From Kiloniellales bacterium (lineage in GTDB: Bacteria > Pseudomonadota > Alphaproteobacteria > Kiloniellales > JAKSBE01): a stretch of DNA of 18,269 nucleotides. Below, one piece after another: positions 1 through 8,364 of the stretch. Every line of letters begins with the position of its first letter. The stretch's first letter is position 1. The stretch is taken from positions 1-18,269 of the forward strand of contig JASJAL010000065.1 in assembly GCA_030067055.1 (NCBI GenBank), given 5' to 3'. The translations under genes were made by a program, and so were the position numbers. The notes below the pieces were generated by a model, which was given only the letters and a program-made list of their open reading frames with translations, ran no database searches and was not told the origin of the DNA.

Positions 1-517
1 GGCCGAGCTCCGAGAGGCGCGCGAGCGTCGCCGTGGTCAAGAGGTGGAGAGCAGCATAGTCGGAGAACCGACCCTCCATCATGAGGTCGCCGATATCCGA
101 GATGGTTTCCTCGGCCTCCAGCGGATCCAAGCGCTCCAGGCTGATGTTTCCCGGGCGCGCCGTCGTGAGCGTGACGGGTCGCCCCACGGCCTCGGAGATA
201 CGGGCGTCCACGTCGCCCGCATCGCTCACGACCTCTTCCCCTGTGGGCCAGGTAATGCGGACCGGCGGTGGCGGCGCATCGGCACGCGGCAGCTGGACGA
301 AACGGGCGCTGAGCTCGATCAGCTTGCGCCACTTTTTCGGATACTTGGCGCTAGCAACCTTGCCGTTGGACTGATCGATCACGGCATAGGCGCGATCTCC
401 GAGAACCCCACCCTCGACAATGAGGGTCTCATCCACGTCTTCCCCGTTCATGGATTTGACCGCGTAGCGAAAGAGCGTCTTGACGGCTCCGACTTCTTTG
501 GCCGCTTGCAGAGACAT
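1..517 (-). CDS. MOSC N-terminal beta-barrel domain protein (partial, C-terminus off the window)
   Basis: The minus-strand frame opens at the ATG complementary to 515-517 and stays open to the window edge, giving 172 codons without a stop. An AGGAG sequence lies about 10 nt upstream of that ATG. The protein starts with the pattern of the MOSC N-terminal domain: a YAVKSMNGE segment (about residues 18-26), GDRAYAVID (40-48) and GKVASAKYPKKW (52-63), and later FSDYAALHLLTTATLARL near residues 151-168. MOSC proteins are related to the C-terminal domain of molybdenum-cofactor sulfurase and to YcbX/YiiM and bind sulfur-carrier or Moco-related ligands. The catalytic MOSC core with its conserved cysteine would lie mostly beyond base 1, so the activity cannot be judged here. 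The family call is firm and the substrate is unknown. No partner gene is adjacent on this strand. Confidence 0.85.
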   Translation of the reverse strand, partial: MSLQAAKEVGAVKTLFRYAVKSMNGEDVDETLIVEGGVLGDRAYAVIDQSNGKVASAKYPKKWRKLIELSARFVQLPRADAPPPPVRITWPTGEEVVSDAGDVDARISEAVGRPVTLTTARPGNISLERLDPLEAEETISDIGDLMMEGRFSDYAALHLLTTATLARLSELG

Positions 518-1011
518 GGCGTGCTCTCTCCTAGGAGCTCGTCTGATCAGCGAACGACTTTGCGATTGTGCCCCGGCCTGCGTGCTCCGGCGGTCTGGCG
601 GGTCAGCCGGTCGGACACATCGGGGGCAAACCCCATGCACGCTACGGCGTTTGACCTGAAGTCATCTATACCACGGATCATCTAGAGAGCGACGATTCAG
701 AGTCTCTTGCGGGCTATAGACGGCCTTCTGGAATCTGTGAGCAGCAGTTCCGCTTTGGAATCGAAATTGGACCTCTGTCCCGAAGGATCCGACAAACTTC
801 CACTCAGGACCGAAGCCCGAGCATCGATCGATCCTCTCGGGCCAAGATCTCGGTAGTCCGTTGGCATCGTTCAGCGATTCCAAGCCCCAGTTTTGCTGCG
901 ATTCGTGGTAACTTGGGGCCACATCTACAGCGCGACGCTAGCAATCCAGTGCGTGGCATTCAGCCAAGCACGCAGTTCGATGGATACAGTGTCCTGTAGC
1001 GGAGAACCTAG
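518..1011. other. Intergenic stretch without a convincing gene
   Basis: The 494 bases between the MOSC start and the TPR gene hold only short open frames with no recognisable protein pattern. One minus-strand frame at 662-922 gives 86 residues without a known motif and lacks a good ribosome binding site. Base composition is visibly less GC-rich than the metabolic cluster further right. The divergent promoters of the two flanking genes must lie here, but I could not single out a convincing -35/-10 pair. Confidence 0.5.
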
Positions 1012-1593
1012 ATGCTCTGGCTGCGTCTCGCGACAACTATGGTCGCAGTCATCTTTCTCGTTTGCGTGTCCTTCGCACCGATCGTTCTCGGGCAGCAAAC
1101 CGAAAAGGCTGGCTCCTTTCAGCAGGCCTATGTGCTTTGGCAAGAAGGCTACGTTCTTCATTCTTTGGGAGACTACAAAGGCGCCGCAGATCGTTTCCGC
1201 CGGTCCATCGAGGTCCACCCGACAGCAGAGGGCCACACTTTTCTCGGCTGGTCGCTCAGCTACCTGGGTCAGACCGAAAAGGCGATCGCCGAGTGCAAGA
1301 AGGCGATCGATTTGGATCCGGACTACGGCAATCCCTACAACGATATTGGTGTCTACCTCATCGATCTCGGGCGGTCGGACGAGGCAATACCCTGGCTGGA
1401 GAAAGCCACGCGGGCCAAGCGCTATTGTTGCTTTCAATATCCGCATTTCAATCTGGGACGGATCCTGCTCGCGAAGGAGCGGGTCGAGGAGGCAGTACAA
1501 GCCTTCGAACGGGCGCTTTCCTATGACCCGAACTATCTCCCGGCACGCAAAGCCCTTGAAGTGATCAGAGAACACGAGGGCGAGGCCCTCTAG
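1012..1593 (+). CDS. Secreted or membrane-anchored tetratricopeptide repeat protein
   Basis: This 193-residue protein begins with a hydrophobic Sec-type signal (residues 1-27, ending near VLG|QQ), so it is probably periplasmic or membrane-attached. The rest is TPR. One repeat covers about 37-70 (AYVLWQEGYVLHSLGDYKGA), the next about 71-104 (LGWSLSYLGQTEKAIAECKK, then IDLDPDY), and a third about 105-138 (IGVYLIDLGRSDEAIPWLEK). A fourth lies near 143-177 and ends in ALSYDPNYLPARKALE. TPRs form superhelical scaffolds for protein-protein contacts; no enzymatic domain is present. A GGAG sequence 7 nt before the ATG supports the start. The gene stands alone, with about 490 bp upstream and 350 bp downstream free of genes, and its codon use is less GC-biased than most neighbours, which may indicate transfer. 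The partner protein is unknown. Confidence 0.85.
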   Translation: MLWLRLATTMVAVIFLVCVSFAPIVLGQQTEKAGSFQQAYVLWQEGYVLHSLGDYKGAADRFRRSIEVHPTAEGHTFLGWSLSYLGQTEKAIAECKKAIDLDPDYGNPYNDIGVYLIDLGRSDEAIPWLEKATRAKRYCCFQYPHFNLGRILLAKERVEEAVQAFERALSYDPNYLPARKALEVIREHEGEAL

Positions 1594-1943
1594 GAGGATA
1601 GATTTCTGGATATGGCTAGGAGTAGCTGTGCCCCGAAGCGGGTCGCATCCACTGGACTGGCCGTGAATAAGGACCTTTCGGCATCCATGGATGATCTCGG
1701 TGCGATTGCGGCCGCTGAGGTGCCAAGTCCTGACGTACCGCAAGAGCCCGTATTGCAAAACGGCGTCACTCCAGCCGCTCATTTGAGCTTGCTTGTGGGC
1801 AACAGCAACCTTCGGCCAGGACGAGCGTTTTGGGTCGGATACCTTGTGTCCTGAGCGGCTTTTCCGCGTGGCTCTGTTTGCTTTGAGTTCTCGCTGAGAA
1901 AATCGGATACCTGACCATCGATTCAATCGCGGAGGGCGGCAGA
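1594..1943. other. Intergenic stretch, possible decayed sequence
   Basis: About 350 bases separate the TPR and acetyltransferase genes. A plus-strand frame at 1612-1854 encodes 80 residues with no recognised motif. The opposite strand is also open across most of this stretch and the TPR gene, but its translation looks like an antisense shadow. The composition is mixed rather than strongly GC-biased. No clear terminator or RNA gene is visible. The only assignable signal is the GGAGGG ribosome binding site just before the gene at 1944. Confidence 0.4.
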
Positions 1944-2426
1944 ATGGCGGCTGACTTTCAGTTGCGCGAGGCAAGCAAGGACGACCTGGATGCGTTCTAT
2001 GACCTGTTTCTGCAGGTGCAGTCGATCCACGCGGAGGCCGAGCCGGCGTTCTTTCATCTGATCGAGAAGGACGATCTCTTTCGCCAGCATTTCCAGGGCA
2101 TCCTGGACAATCCGGATCAGCACCTCGTCTTCGCCTGCCGCGATGGCGCGGTGGTCGGATTGGTCCAGTTCTTCCTGGGCCTTCGCCCCAAGAGCGTCTT
2201 TCAGCCGGAACGGCGGGTCGGCTATGTCAACGGTTTGGCCGTCGACGTGGCGCATCGCCGGACCGGCTGTGGCCTCCTGCTGCTCGAGCACGTGAAGCAG
2301 GCGGCGAGGCAGGAGGATGTGACCCTCCTGGGCATCGACTTCTGGTCCTTCAACGCTGCGGCCCGCGCTTGCTTCGAGAAGGCCGGTTTCAAGGTCAGCC
2401 GGGAGTTCATGTGGCTCGGCTTGTGA
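1944..2426 (+). CDS. GNAT-family N-acetyltransferase
   Basis: A 160-residue single-domain GNAT protein, the normal length for this family, which moves the acetyl group of acetyl-CoA onto an amine. The acetyl-CoA binding segment is visible as YVNGLAVDVAHRRTGCG (about 94-110). Within it, R105-x-x-G108-x-G110 matches the R/Q-x-x-G-x-G/A pyrophosphate loop, followed by a helix LLLLEHVKQAA. The C-terminal motif B helix appears as NAAARACFEKAGF (137-149), and the chain ends in the strand FMWLGL. The N-terminal helices (FYDLFLQVQSIHA) form the acceptor side and do not reveal the substrate. The start is supported by GGAGGG 7 nt upstream. It converges with the CBS gene at 2509 and is not obviously in an operon. 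Confidence 0.9.
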   Translation: MAADFQLREASKDDLDAFYDLFLQVQSIHAEAEPAFFHLIEKDDLFRQHFQGILDNPDQHLVFACRDGAVVGLVQFFLGLRPKSVFQPERRVGYVNGLAVDVAHRRTGCGLLLLEHVKQAARQEDVTLLGIDFWSFNAAARACFEKAGFKVSREFMWLGL

Positions 2427-2508
2427 CGGGGGCGCCTCGAATAGCGGATCACCCGGCCTGAGGCGCGGCGCGTTCGACCCCGCTGACGGTACCTTGCCGC
2501 CTCGGCGG

Positions 2509-2898
2509 TCACACCTGCTGGAACTCGGCGCCGATGAAATCGCGCAGCGAGATGATGCCGTAGATGTGGTCGTCCTCGACCACCGGCAGATGGCGAAAGC
2601 CGACTTCGTTCATGAGCCGCAAGGCATCCACGGCCGCGGCGGTCGGCCCGAGGGTGACCAGGTTTTCCGTCATCACCTCGTGGAGCTGCGTGCTGTCCGG
2701 GTCACGGTCCTCGGCCAGGACGCGGTTCAGGGCGTCACGCTCCGTGAAGATCCCTTGAAGGACGGTTCCCTCCAGGATCAGGACCGCGCCCACGCGCTGT
2801 TCGGCCATGAGCCGGCTCGCCTCGCGGACCGTCGCGCTGGCCGGAAGACAGACCAGGTCTTTCCTGGTGATCAGCTGACCGACTTCACGCTGCGTCAT
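2509..2898 (-). CDS. Two-CBS-domain protein
   Basis: A 129-residue protein made almost entirely of a CBS pair (Bateman module): CBS1 at about 8-64 and CBS2 at about 72-126. CBS1 ends in GIFTERDALNRV and CBS2 in HIYGIISLRDFI, both typical endings with T/S-x-R-D, the usual adenosyl-nucleotide contact. Such stand-alone CBS pairs sense ATP/AMP or similar ligands and regulate partner proteins. I start it at the ATG complementary to 2896-2898 because GGAGG lies 7 nt upstream. The frame continues upstream to a TTG at 3102 (197 residues), but the added 68 residues look unstructured and carry no family pattern. It lies about 210 bp downstream of the histidine kinase on the same strand and may be its last operon gene. 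Confidence 0.88.
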   Translation of the reverse strand: MTQREVGQLITRKDLVCLPASATVREASRLMAEQRVGAVLILEGTVLQGIFTERDALNRVLAEDRDPDSTQLHEVMTENLVTLGPTAAAVDALRLMNEVGFRHLPVVEDDHIYGIISLRDFIGAEFQQV

Positions 2899-3107
2899 GG
2901 CAAGCCCTCCATCCCAGAGTCTCGGCGATGCGGTTCTGTCCATCATAATCGGGAGTGCTTGGGGCGGCAAAAGGCCTGCTCGGCCGGCTACAGCGTGGAG
3001 CTGCTGTTCACGGCGTTGTGCAAGCTCATCGGTGCTTTTCCCGCATCTGAGACAGCGAAGCCGGCCCGCGCCTGCCGCCGCCGGTACCGAAGGCGACCCC
3101 AAGGCCG

Positions 3108-5165
3108 TCAGTGCGCTCCGCCTTGCGCGGCGGCATCGCGCGGCAGGGCGACGGTGAACTCGGTGTGGTCGTTGACCTTGGAGTGGACCGTCATCTGGCC
3201 GAGGTGCTGCTGCACGACGATGTCGTAGCTCAAGGACAGGCCGAGACCCGTCCCCACTCCGGCGGCCTTGGTGGTGAAGAAGGGATTGAAGACCTTGTCG
3301 ATCACGGCCTCCGGGATGCCGGCGCCGTTGTCGCGCACGCGCAGTTCGACCCGGTCTCCGAGATCTCTGGTTGCGACCTGGAGGGTGGGCCGGAAACCGT
3401 TCGAGGCCCCGTTGGAGGCGCGCTCGCCGACCGCGTCGAAGGCGTTCTGGAACAGGTTGACGAGCACGCGGCTGATCTCCTGCGGCGCGACCTCGGCGCT
3501 GCCGGCCTTCGGGTCGAGCTCCCGCTCCAGGGCGATCTCGAACGCTGGATCCTTGGCCCGGGCGCCGTGATACGCAAGGCCCAGGCTCTCCTCCACCAGC
3601 TCGTTGATGTCGGCCTGCCGGCGCTGCCCGGGGTCGCCGCGCGAGTGCAGCAGCATGCTGGTGACGATGTTGTTGGCGCGCTGCCCCTGGCTGTTGATCC
3701 GCTCTAGGTTTTCGGAGAGCAGCGTGACGAGCTCGTCGAGCTCATTGTTTGCCCCTTCGTCGAGCTGTTCGCGCAGGGGCTCGACCAGCTCCCTGAACTC
3801 CTCGACCAGCTCCCTGGAGATCTCGGCGAAGTTGTTGACGAAGTTGAGCGGGTTCTTGATCTCGTGGGCGATGCCTGCCGTGAGCTGTCCGAGCGAGGCC
3901 ATCTTCTCGGATTGCACCAGCTGCTGCTGCGCCAAGGTCAGCTTCGCCAGGGCCGTCTCGGCCTGCTCCTTGGCCAGCCGCAGCTCCGCCTCCGCCTGCT
4001 TCAGGTCGGTGATATCGTGGCCCTCGGGCACGATCAGAGTGACCTCGCCGTTCTCGCCCCTGACCGGCCTCGCATGAAAATCGATGACGCGTTCGTCGCC
4101 GTCGGGCGTGGGGTGGGTCGCCAGGAACTGCACCGCCTCTCCATCGGCTGCACGCTCCACCGCCCGCCTTAGCCGTAGTTGGAGATCCGGATCGTGAGCC
4201 CACCATGGACAGTCCCAGAAAGGCCGCCCCACCACGTCCTCTTTGCCGGCGTCGATCATGTCTAGGGCGGCGGCGTTGGCCTCGATCAGGGTTCCGTCCG
4301 GCTTCAGGAGGCCCTGAAGGTGGGTCGCAGCGTTCAAGGTCGCCTTCGCCCGCATCTCGCTTTCACGCAGCGCTTCTTCGGCCCGGTTGCGTTCCTTGAT
4401 CTCCGCCAAGAGGGACTCGTTGGTCTCTTGCAGCGCCGCGGTTCTTTCCTCGACCCGCAACTCAAGGTCGTCGCGTGCGCGTCGCAGCGCATCCTCGGTG
4501 TTTTCTTGGACCGCTTGCAGCTTGTTGAAGGCTTTCACGACCTTACCCAGCTCGTCGCTGGCGGCCCAGTCGACCCGTTCGCGCCCGCCACCCTTGCGGA
4601 TTCTTTCGATCGACTCCTGCAACAGTGCCAAGGGCCTTCCGACCATTCTGTTCGTGACGAGAATTGTGGCGCCGGTCAACGCCGCCAGGAGCACGAGCAA
4701 GACGATCGCATCTTCGGCCAGTCTGTCCTTGATCGTGCTACGGATTTCCCGATCGTGCGCGATGATCTTGATCGACCCGAGCGCTTGCGGGCTTGCCCCG
4801 TCCCGAAAGACAAGAGACGCCTGTGCAGAGAATTCAGCGCTCTTTGGCGGCGTATCGATGTCGCCTATCGACGAGATCAGAAATCCAGTGCCGTCGGTGA
4901 CAACAGCTCCCTGTACGAAGGGCAGCTTCCCGACTTCTTCCAGGAATGTGTCGATCTTGTCGGTATCGAGCTCCCACAGCGCCGCCGTGATCGGCACGCT
5001 TTGAGTCTTTGCCAGCTCCTGCAGATCGGCAACGAGGTCTCGGCGCTGGGCGAAGTACTCCCGTGTCACGAGGGCCGAGAAAATGCCGACGAGCGCGGTC
5101 CCGATGATCAGGAGATAAAGTGCCAGGAGCTTGGCACCCAGTCTGGTGAGTCCGAACACCTTCAT
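3108..5165 (-). CDS. Membrane sensor histidine kinase with HAMP and PAS domains
   Basis: A 685-residue inner-membrane kinase. In order: TM1 (about 11-30); a periplasmic sensor of about 120 residues containing [19 protein letters not shown]2 (about 153-171); HAMP (172-225); a coiled coil (226-268); PAS (about 270-395), ending at [15 protein letters not shown]; and a second coiled coil. The H-box is [12 protein letters not shown] with phospho-acceptor H434. The ATP-binding domain has the N-box [10 protein letters not shown] (N574), G1 box DNGAGIP (612-618), F-box FNPFFTTK (626-633) and G2 box GTGLGLSLS (638-646). All catalytic motifs are intact, so it should autophosphorylate. It starts 76 bp after the periplasmic binding protein gene on the same strand, which suggests that protein may present a ligand to its periplasmic domain. 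No response regulator is adjacent. The upstream Shine-Dalgarno is weak. Confidence 0.93.
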   Translation of the reverse strand: MKVFGLTRLGAKLLALYLLIIGTALVGIFSALVTREYFAQRRDLVADLQELAKTQSVPITAALWELDTDKIDTFLEEVGKLPFVQGAVVTDGTGFLISSIGDIDTPPKSAEFSAQASLVFRDGASPQALGSIKIIAHDREIRSTIKDRLAEDAIVLLVLLAALTGATILVTNRMVGRPLALLQESIERIRKGGGRERVDWAASDELGKVVKAFNKLQAVQENTEDALRRARDDLELRVEERTAALQETNESLLAEIKERNRAEEALRESEMRAKATLNAATHLQGLLKPDGTLIEANAAALDMIDAGKEDVVGRPFWDCPWWAHDPDLQLRLRRAVERAADGEAVQFLATHPTPDGDERVIDFHARPVRGENGEVTLIVPEGHDITDLKQAEAELRLAKEQAETALAKLTLAQQQLVQSEKMASLGQLTAGIAHEIKNPLNFVNNFAEISRELVEEFRELVEPLREQLDEGANNELDELVTLLSENLERINSQGQRANNIVTSMLLHSRGDPGQRRQADINELVEESLGLAYHGARAKDPAFEIALERELDPKAGSAEVAPQEISRVLVNLFQNAFDAVGERASNGASNGFRPTLQVATRDLGDRVELRVRDNGAGIPEAVIDKVFNPFFTTKAAGVGTGLGLSLSYDIVVQQHLGQMTVHSKVNDHTEFTVALPRDAAAQGGAH

Positions 5166-5241
5166 TTCAGGCCGGCCATCTCATCGTCGCCAATCGAACA
5201 GGACCGTTTCAAGAAATTCACTCCGGTTCACAAGAGTTAAG

Positions 5242-6093
5242 TCAATCGTATGTGGCGCGCATTGTTTCGAACCATTTTGTATCTCGAAGCTGCGCCGATG
5301 TTGACCAGAAGCACTCGACCAACTCGCGGTGATCTTCGTAGAAAATCTTGGAGAACATCACATATCCGACTCTTTTCTGAATGGGCGATTGTAGCTTGAT
5401 GAGGCGCTCCGCAAGGTCAGGATGCTGGTCGAGAATGGGATCGACGTTGTCCTCGATCGCAACGGTGGCATCGACACGTCCGTTTGCCGTCATGCGTAGC
5501 ATGGTCAGTTCACTTACGACTTCATAGACGTTGGCGCCACGCGCTTTGAGTTCCGGAATGATTGAGGCCTCTCTCTCTGCCGCAACCGTATGCCCCTGGA
5601 GTTCATCGCCTTCTGCCAGAGCCGCTTTGTTGGCGTCTTTTCTGACATATGCAACGTAGGCGTATTTCTTCGATGCCCGATCTTCATCGGGGTTTCCGTT
5701 TTTGAGTGGATAAGCCCCATACTCGGCCCGGTCCGACTTGTAGCTGCTATTGAATGCGGCCTGGATTTCTCCCCTCTCAACCATCTGGAGGGCGCGGGAC
5801 CAGGGCATGAAGGCGAATTCGGCCTTCGCTCCACAGTCGCCAGCCGCGCGTTTCGAGAGCTCGACGAACCAGCCCGGCTTCTCTGCCGGAAGCTTTCCCT
5901 CCGCAACCCTGACCCTCTCGTTAGGCGAGTTCGTGGTTGCCAGGACCATTGTGGTTTCATCACCGGCCGTGGCAGCTTGGGGAACGACAAGAAAGGCAAC
6001 CAGCGCACCGCCGACAACAAGGCTCGAGGCGCGCCCAGGATCCGAAAGCGCAGAGCCTGCTTCGCGGCATCGCATTTCGTGATCTTGAAACAT
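5242..6093 (-). CDS. Periplasmic solute-binding protein (type 2 fold, SBP_bac_3-like) without a transporter
   Basis: A 283-residue exported protein. A hydrophobic signal (about 24-43, SLVVGGALVAFLVVPQAATA) precedes a mature chain with the two-lobed type 2 binding-protein pattern: PGWFVELSKRAAGDCG (about 73-88), FMPWSRALQMVERGEIQAAF (95-114), then SSYKSDRAEYGAYPL, and in the second lobe LTMLRMTANGRVDATVAIED. I start at the ATG complementary to 6091-6093 because GGGAGG lies about 5 nt upstream. The frame stays open to 6561, but the added 156 residues are arginine/proline-rich noise and would bury the signal peptide. C87 and C261 could form a disulfide. No permease or ATPase is adjacent; the next gene is a membrane kinase, so a sensing role is at least as likely as transport. 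The ligand is unknown. Confidence 0.82.
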   Translation of the reverse strand: MFQDHEMRCREAGSALSDPGRASSLVVGGALVAFLVVPQAATAGDETTMVLATTNSPNERVRVAEGKLPAEKPGWFVELSKRAAGDCGAKAEFAFMPWSRALQMVERGEIQAAFNSSYKSDRAEYGAYPLKNGNPDEDRASKKYAYVAYVRKDANKAALAEGDELQGHTVAAEREASIIPELKARGANVYEVVSELTMLRMTANGRVDATVAIEDNVDPILDQHPDLAERLIKLQSPIQKRVGYVMFSKIFYEDHRELVECFWSTSAQLRDTKWFETMRATYD

Positions 6094-6693
6094 GGAACCC
6101 TCCCGCGTGACCAAGCCAGCGGCGCACAGAAACGGACGGATCCTTGCTGACGTTGCACTTGCCCTCCATCCAGCAAGTTCAACCAGCGAGGGTGCTCCGC
6201 ACGCCGATCGCGTTGGGCCGGGGCCTCTTCGGTGGTCCAGTTCCAGATTTGCTGCCCAGTCAGGTAACTGACCCGCAGTCGGCCGGCCCGCTCCATAGCC
6301 TAGGCCGGCCGGAATGCGGGAGGCAAGTTGGCTTGTTGGGCTGAAGGACGGGAAGGTTGGGTCTTGCGCCTTCATCCAAACTGCTCGGCGACGTCGGTTG
6401 AATGAGGCAAAGCGATTCCCACTGAGCGAGCTACGCGTCGCTGGGACCGCCCTGCCGTGCAGCGGCCCAATCGCGGCGGCCCGCTGACTACGGCCCGGCC
6501 GAGCCTGAGGACTTGAGGCGCGGAGCCGCGAAATCGAGCTCTGAAGTTGGCGGGCTCTCATGCTCGATACTCGCGCCGTCCGCGCCTCGCGCCTGCCGAA
6601 GAAAGACTCCTTGCTCTTGGTCCCACCGCCACCCCTCCAGCCGTCGGCCGGTGAGTGGGTGTGCAGCGGCCGCTGGTCTATTCGCGGCCCGAG
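6094..6693. other. Intergenic stretch upstream of the sensory unit
   Basis: About 600 bases lie between the small secreted protein gene and the solute-binding protein gene, both on the minus strand. Several frames stay open across it, including the upstream extension of the 5242-6093 gene, but their translations are low-complexity arginine/proline/serine sequence typical of GC-rich non-coding DNA. One minus-strand segment near 6240-6290 reads RLRVSYLTGQQIWNWTTEE, which is less random-looking and could be a gene remnant, but I cannot assign it. The promoter of the sensory unit is expected here; I see no clear consensus. Confidence 0.4.
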
Positions 6694-7143
6694 CTACTGC
6701 ACGCACTTGCCAAGCTGGGACTTTTTCTGTTGCCGGGCGTAGAAGTCGGAGACGCCGATCTCGAAGGCGCTCACGTCGTCGGTATCGCTGCCGAAGCCGC
6801 CGTCCCATACGCCGGCCTGATAGGCGCCCTGAGCGGCCAGATAGCAGGACTCCATCCGGGCCTGCCGCTCCGGCGAAAAGCCATCGGCGTCGGAATGCCA
6901 GGCATCTGTTTCCAGGCTGAGGAACGAGCTATCCAGATTCAGGACCGCACCCGCCTCGACCGCCGGCTCGGTCGGAAGCGCCGGCTCCACCTGAACTGGC
7001 GGCTCGGCTTCGAGTGCCGCTTGCTGCAGCGACTGATCCTGGGCCTTGGCTGCAGAGATCGGGGCAATCACCGCCAAGCCCAGCAGGACCAGAGAGACCT
7101 TGGTGATCGCTTGCATCTTGCTGGACAGATCGAAACGGTTCAT
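6694..7143 (-). CDS. Small secreted protein of unknown function, putative target of the adjacent AraC regulator
   Basis: A 149-residue protein I do not recognise. It has a Sec-type signal (about 10-34, hydrophobic core VSLVLLGLAVIAPIS, likely cleavage AKA|QD), then a proline/glutamate-rich linker (about 45-65), and a C-terminal part with two cysteines, C100 (MESCYLAAQGAY) and C147, three residues from the end. These could form a disulfide in the periplasm. The C-terminal part is rich in aromatic, glycine and acidic residues. The start is well supported by AGGGGGG six nt before the ATG; an internal Met10 is possible. Its 5' region (7144-7290) is a diverged copy of the 5' region of the AraC-type gene, operator-like sites included. 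Co-regulation by that protein is therefore an attractive inference. The function is unknown. Confidence 0.72.
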   Translation of the reverse strand: MNRFDLSSKMQAITKVSLVLLGLAVIAPISAAKAQDQSLQQAALEAEPPVQVEPALPTEPAVEAGAVLNLDSSFLSLETDAWHSDADGFSPERQARMESCYLAAQGAYQAGVWDGGFGSDTDDVSAFEIGVSDFYARQQKKSQLGKCVQ

Positions 7144-7290
7144 CGGTAACCCCCCTTTGGTTCCGCGGCGCCCGTATTCCTCACTTCTCCGGGCTAACCG
7201 CGCCTCATTTCCTGAACTGAAGTCTGCGCCAAGGCCTGGGCGGCTTGTAGTTTCTAACCGTTAGAAACGTAGCCAACGGACGTTAGAAAC
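7144..7290 (-). repeat. Duplicated promoter/5'-leader region, copy A
   Basis: This leader matches 8365-8518 (copy B) along its length. Identical blocks include the 19-bp ttggttccgcggcgcccgt at 7157-7175 (B: 8381-8399), agtctgcgc at 7221-7229 (B: 8449-8457), gggcggct at 7238-7245 (B: 8466-8473) and gtagtttctaac at 7247-7258 (B: 8475-8486). The distance from the 19-bp block to the operator is 93 bp here and 97 bp in copy B, and the block sits 14 and 17 bp before the respective start codons. The two genes that follow encode unrelated proteins, so only the control region was duplicated. Confidence 0.85.
7250..7290 (-). promoter_or_regulatory. AraC-type operator, copy A
   Basis: A perfect inverted repeat, gtttctaac-c-gttagaaac (7250-7268), is followed by a second identical half-site gttagaaac at 7282-7290. 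The two direct copies start 22 bp apart (7260 and 7282), about two helical turns, which is typical for sites bound by AraC-family proteins. The array lies about 107 bp upstream of the start at 7143 and just past the stop of the AraC-family gene. The regulator identity is inferred from proximity and geometry. Confidence 0.75.
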
Positions 7291-7350
7291 CGCGCCCGCC
7301 GTGAAACGCCACGACGGTGATTGGGTGACGCAAACCGCGCCGGGCGCTGA

Positions 7351-8364
7351 TCAGGCCGCGACTTGGTAGCGGCGGTACTCGCTCGGCGTCACTCCGGCCC
7401 AGCGCCTAAAGGCCCGGGTGAAGTGGGCGGAGTCGGCATAGCCGAGCTCCATGGCAACATCCGTGATGCGGATCTCGGAATCCTGGAGCAGGCGGGTCGC
7501 CGCCTCAAAGCGGGCCTGATCGACAATCTGGACGTGGGCGAGACCGCACTTGGCCAAGCGGCGCTGCAGCGAACGCACGGAGAGGCCCGTGATCTCGGCC
7601 ATCATCTCGACCCGCGGCGGGCCCTCCTGCTTCAGCAAGGCCGCGGACAACTGGCGCAGCGAGCCGCAGAACTTCGTGGACGGCGCCGTATCCCAAAGCC
7701 GGGTTTCCTGCGCCTCGCTGACCTCGCCCGGCGTCCGGCGGTGCCGCAGGGGTAGCGCGAGGCAGCCGCGCGGCATGGCAATGGCCGTGAACTTCTGCCC
7801 GACGCGGATCTCCGGGTCGCCGAGCGCGTCTTTCAGTTCCTGCCCCGGCGCTTCCGGGGTCTGCAGGCGGACCTTGGCCGGCTGCCAGGATGGGCCCGCA
7901 CCAAGGCGCACGTAGTCGATCAGCCGGGTCAGAACGTATTGCTCGAACTGCGTACGGCCGAACTTCGGTCCGCGGAACTGGCTGCGGCACAACCAGATCT
8001 CCTCGCCCGCCGGGATCAGCCAGAGACGGGCGTCCGAGGTATGCAGGTGGATCAAGCGGCAGCTTCTCTCCAGGGCCTGCTTGACGGTGGGCGCGCTCGA
8101 AACCACGGTGCCGTAGGAGCCCAGGGTGGCGATGCTGCTCTCCAAGCCGACCTGAAGCCCGAACATCCGGTTCCCCAATGATCGGGCGGCCTGTCCCAGC
8201 AGCGCATAGATGTGGCGCGTGGGGATCAGGTCGTCGGGGTCGCAGAAGTGCCACATCGGCAGCCCGAGCTTCTCGAGCAAGCGTTCGGCCGACACGCCAA
8301 TCCGCTCCAGTGCATCGGTGGCATGGATTATCTGACTGGCCCGTGTGAGAGCGATGGGTTCCAT
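7351..8364 (-). CDS. AraC-family transcriptional regulator with N-terminal arabinose-binding-like (OruR-type) domain
   Basis: A 337-residue regulator of the OruR/VirS-like AraC subgroup. The N-terminal 200 residues resemble the AraC-type ligand domain PF12625: SQIIHATDALERIGVSAERL, a central LGSYGTVVSSAPTVKQALE (about 81-99), and a segment near 105-150 rich in aromatic and charged residues. The C-terminal 85 residues hold two helix-turn-helix motifs. The first is MAEITGLSVRSLQRRLAKCG (255-274) and the second is ITDVAMELGYADSAHFTRAFRRWAG (300-324), ending in the signature TPSEYRR. I start at the ATG complementary to 8362-8364, with GGGAGGG 9 nt upstream; an in-frame Met 18 codons earlier is less likely. 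Its own leader carries operator copy B and the downstream secreted-protein gene carries copy A, so autoregulation plus control of that gene is likely. The effector is unknown. Confidence 0.9.
   Translation of the reverse strand: MEPIALTRASQIIHATDALERIGVSAERLLEKLGLPMWHFCDPDDLIPTRHIYALLGQAARSLGNRMFGLQVGLESSIATLGSYGTVVSSAPTVKQALERSCRLIHLHTSDARLWLIPAGEEIWLCRSQFRGPKFGRTQFEQYVLTRLIDYVRLGAGPSWQPAKVRLQTPEAPGQELKDALGDPEIRVGQKFTAIAMPRGCLALPLRHRRTPGEVSEAQETRLWDTAPSTKFCGSLRQLSAALLKQEGPPRVEMMAEITGLSVRSLQRRLAKCGLAHVQIVDQARFEAATRLLQDSEIRITDVAMELGYADSAHFTRAFRRWAGVTPSEYRRYQVAA

Noticed and set aside
1612..1854. 80-residue plus-strand frame after the TPR gene
   Set aside because: No recognisable domain and no good ribosome binding site; it could equally be chance in a mixed-composition spacer.
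925..1974. 349-residue minus-strand open frame opposite the TPR gene
   Set aside because: It lies antisense to a gene with clear TPR repeats and a signal peptide; its own translation has no recognisable domain.
2899..3102. TTG-initiated extension of the CBS protein
   Set aside because: It adds 68 residues without family similarity, and the internal ATG at 2898 has a strong ribosome binding site; translation from the TTG cannot be fully excluded.
6094..6561. In-frame N-terminal extension of the solute-binding protein on the minus strand
   Set aside because: The added residues are arginine/proline-rich without family pattern, would bury the signal peptide, and a good ribosome binding site precedes the ATG at 6093.
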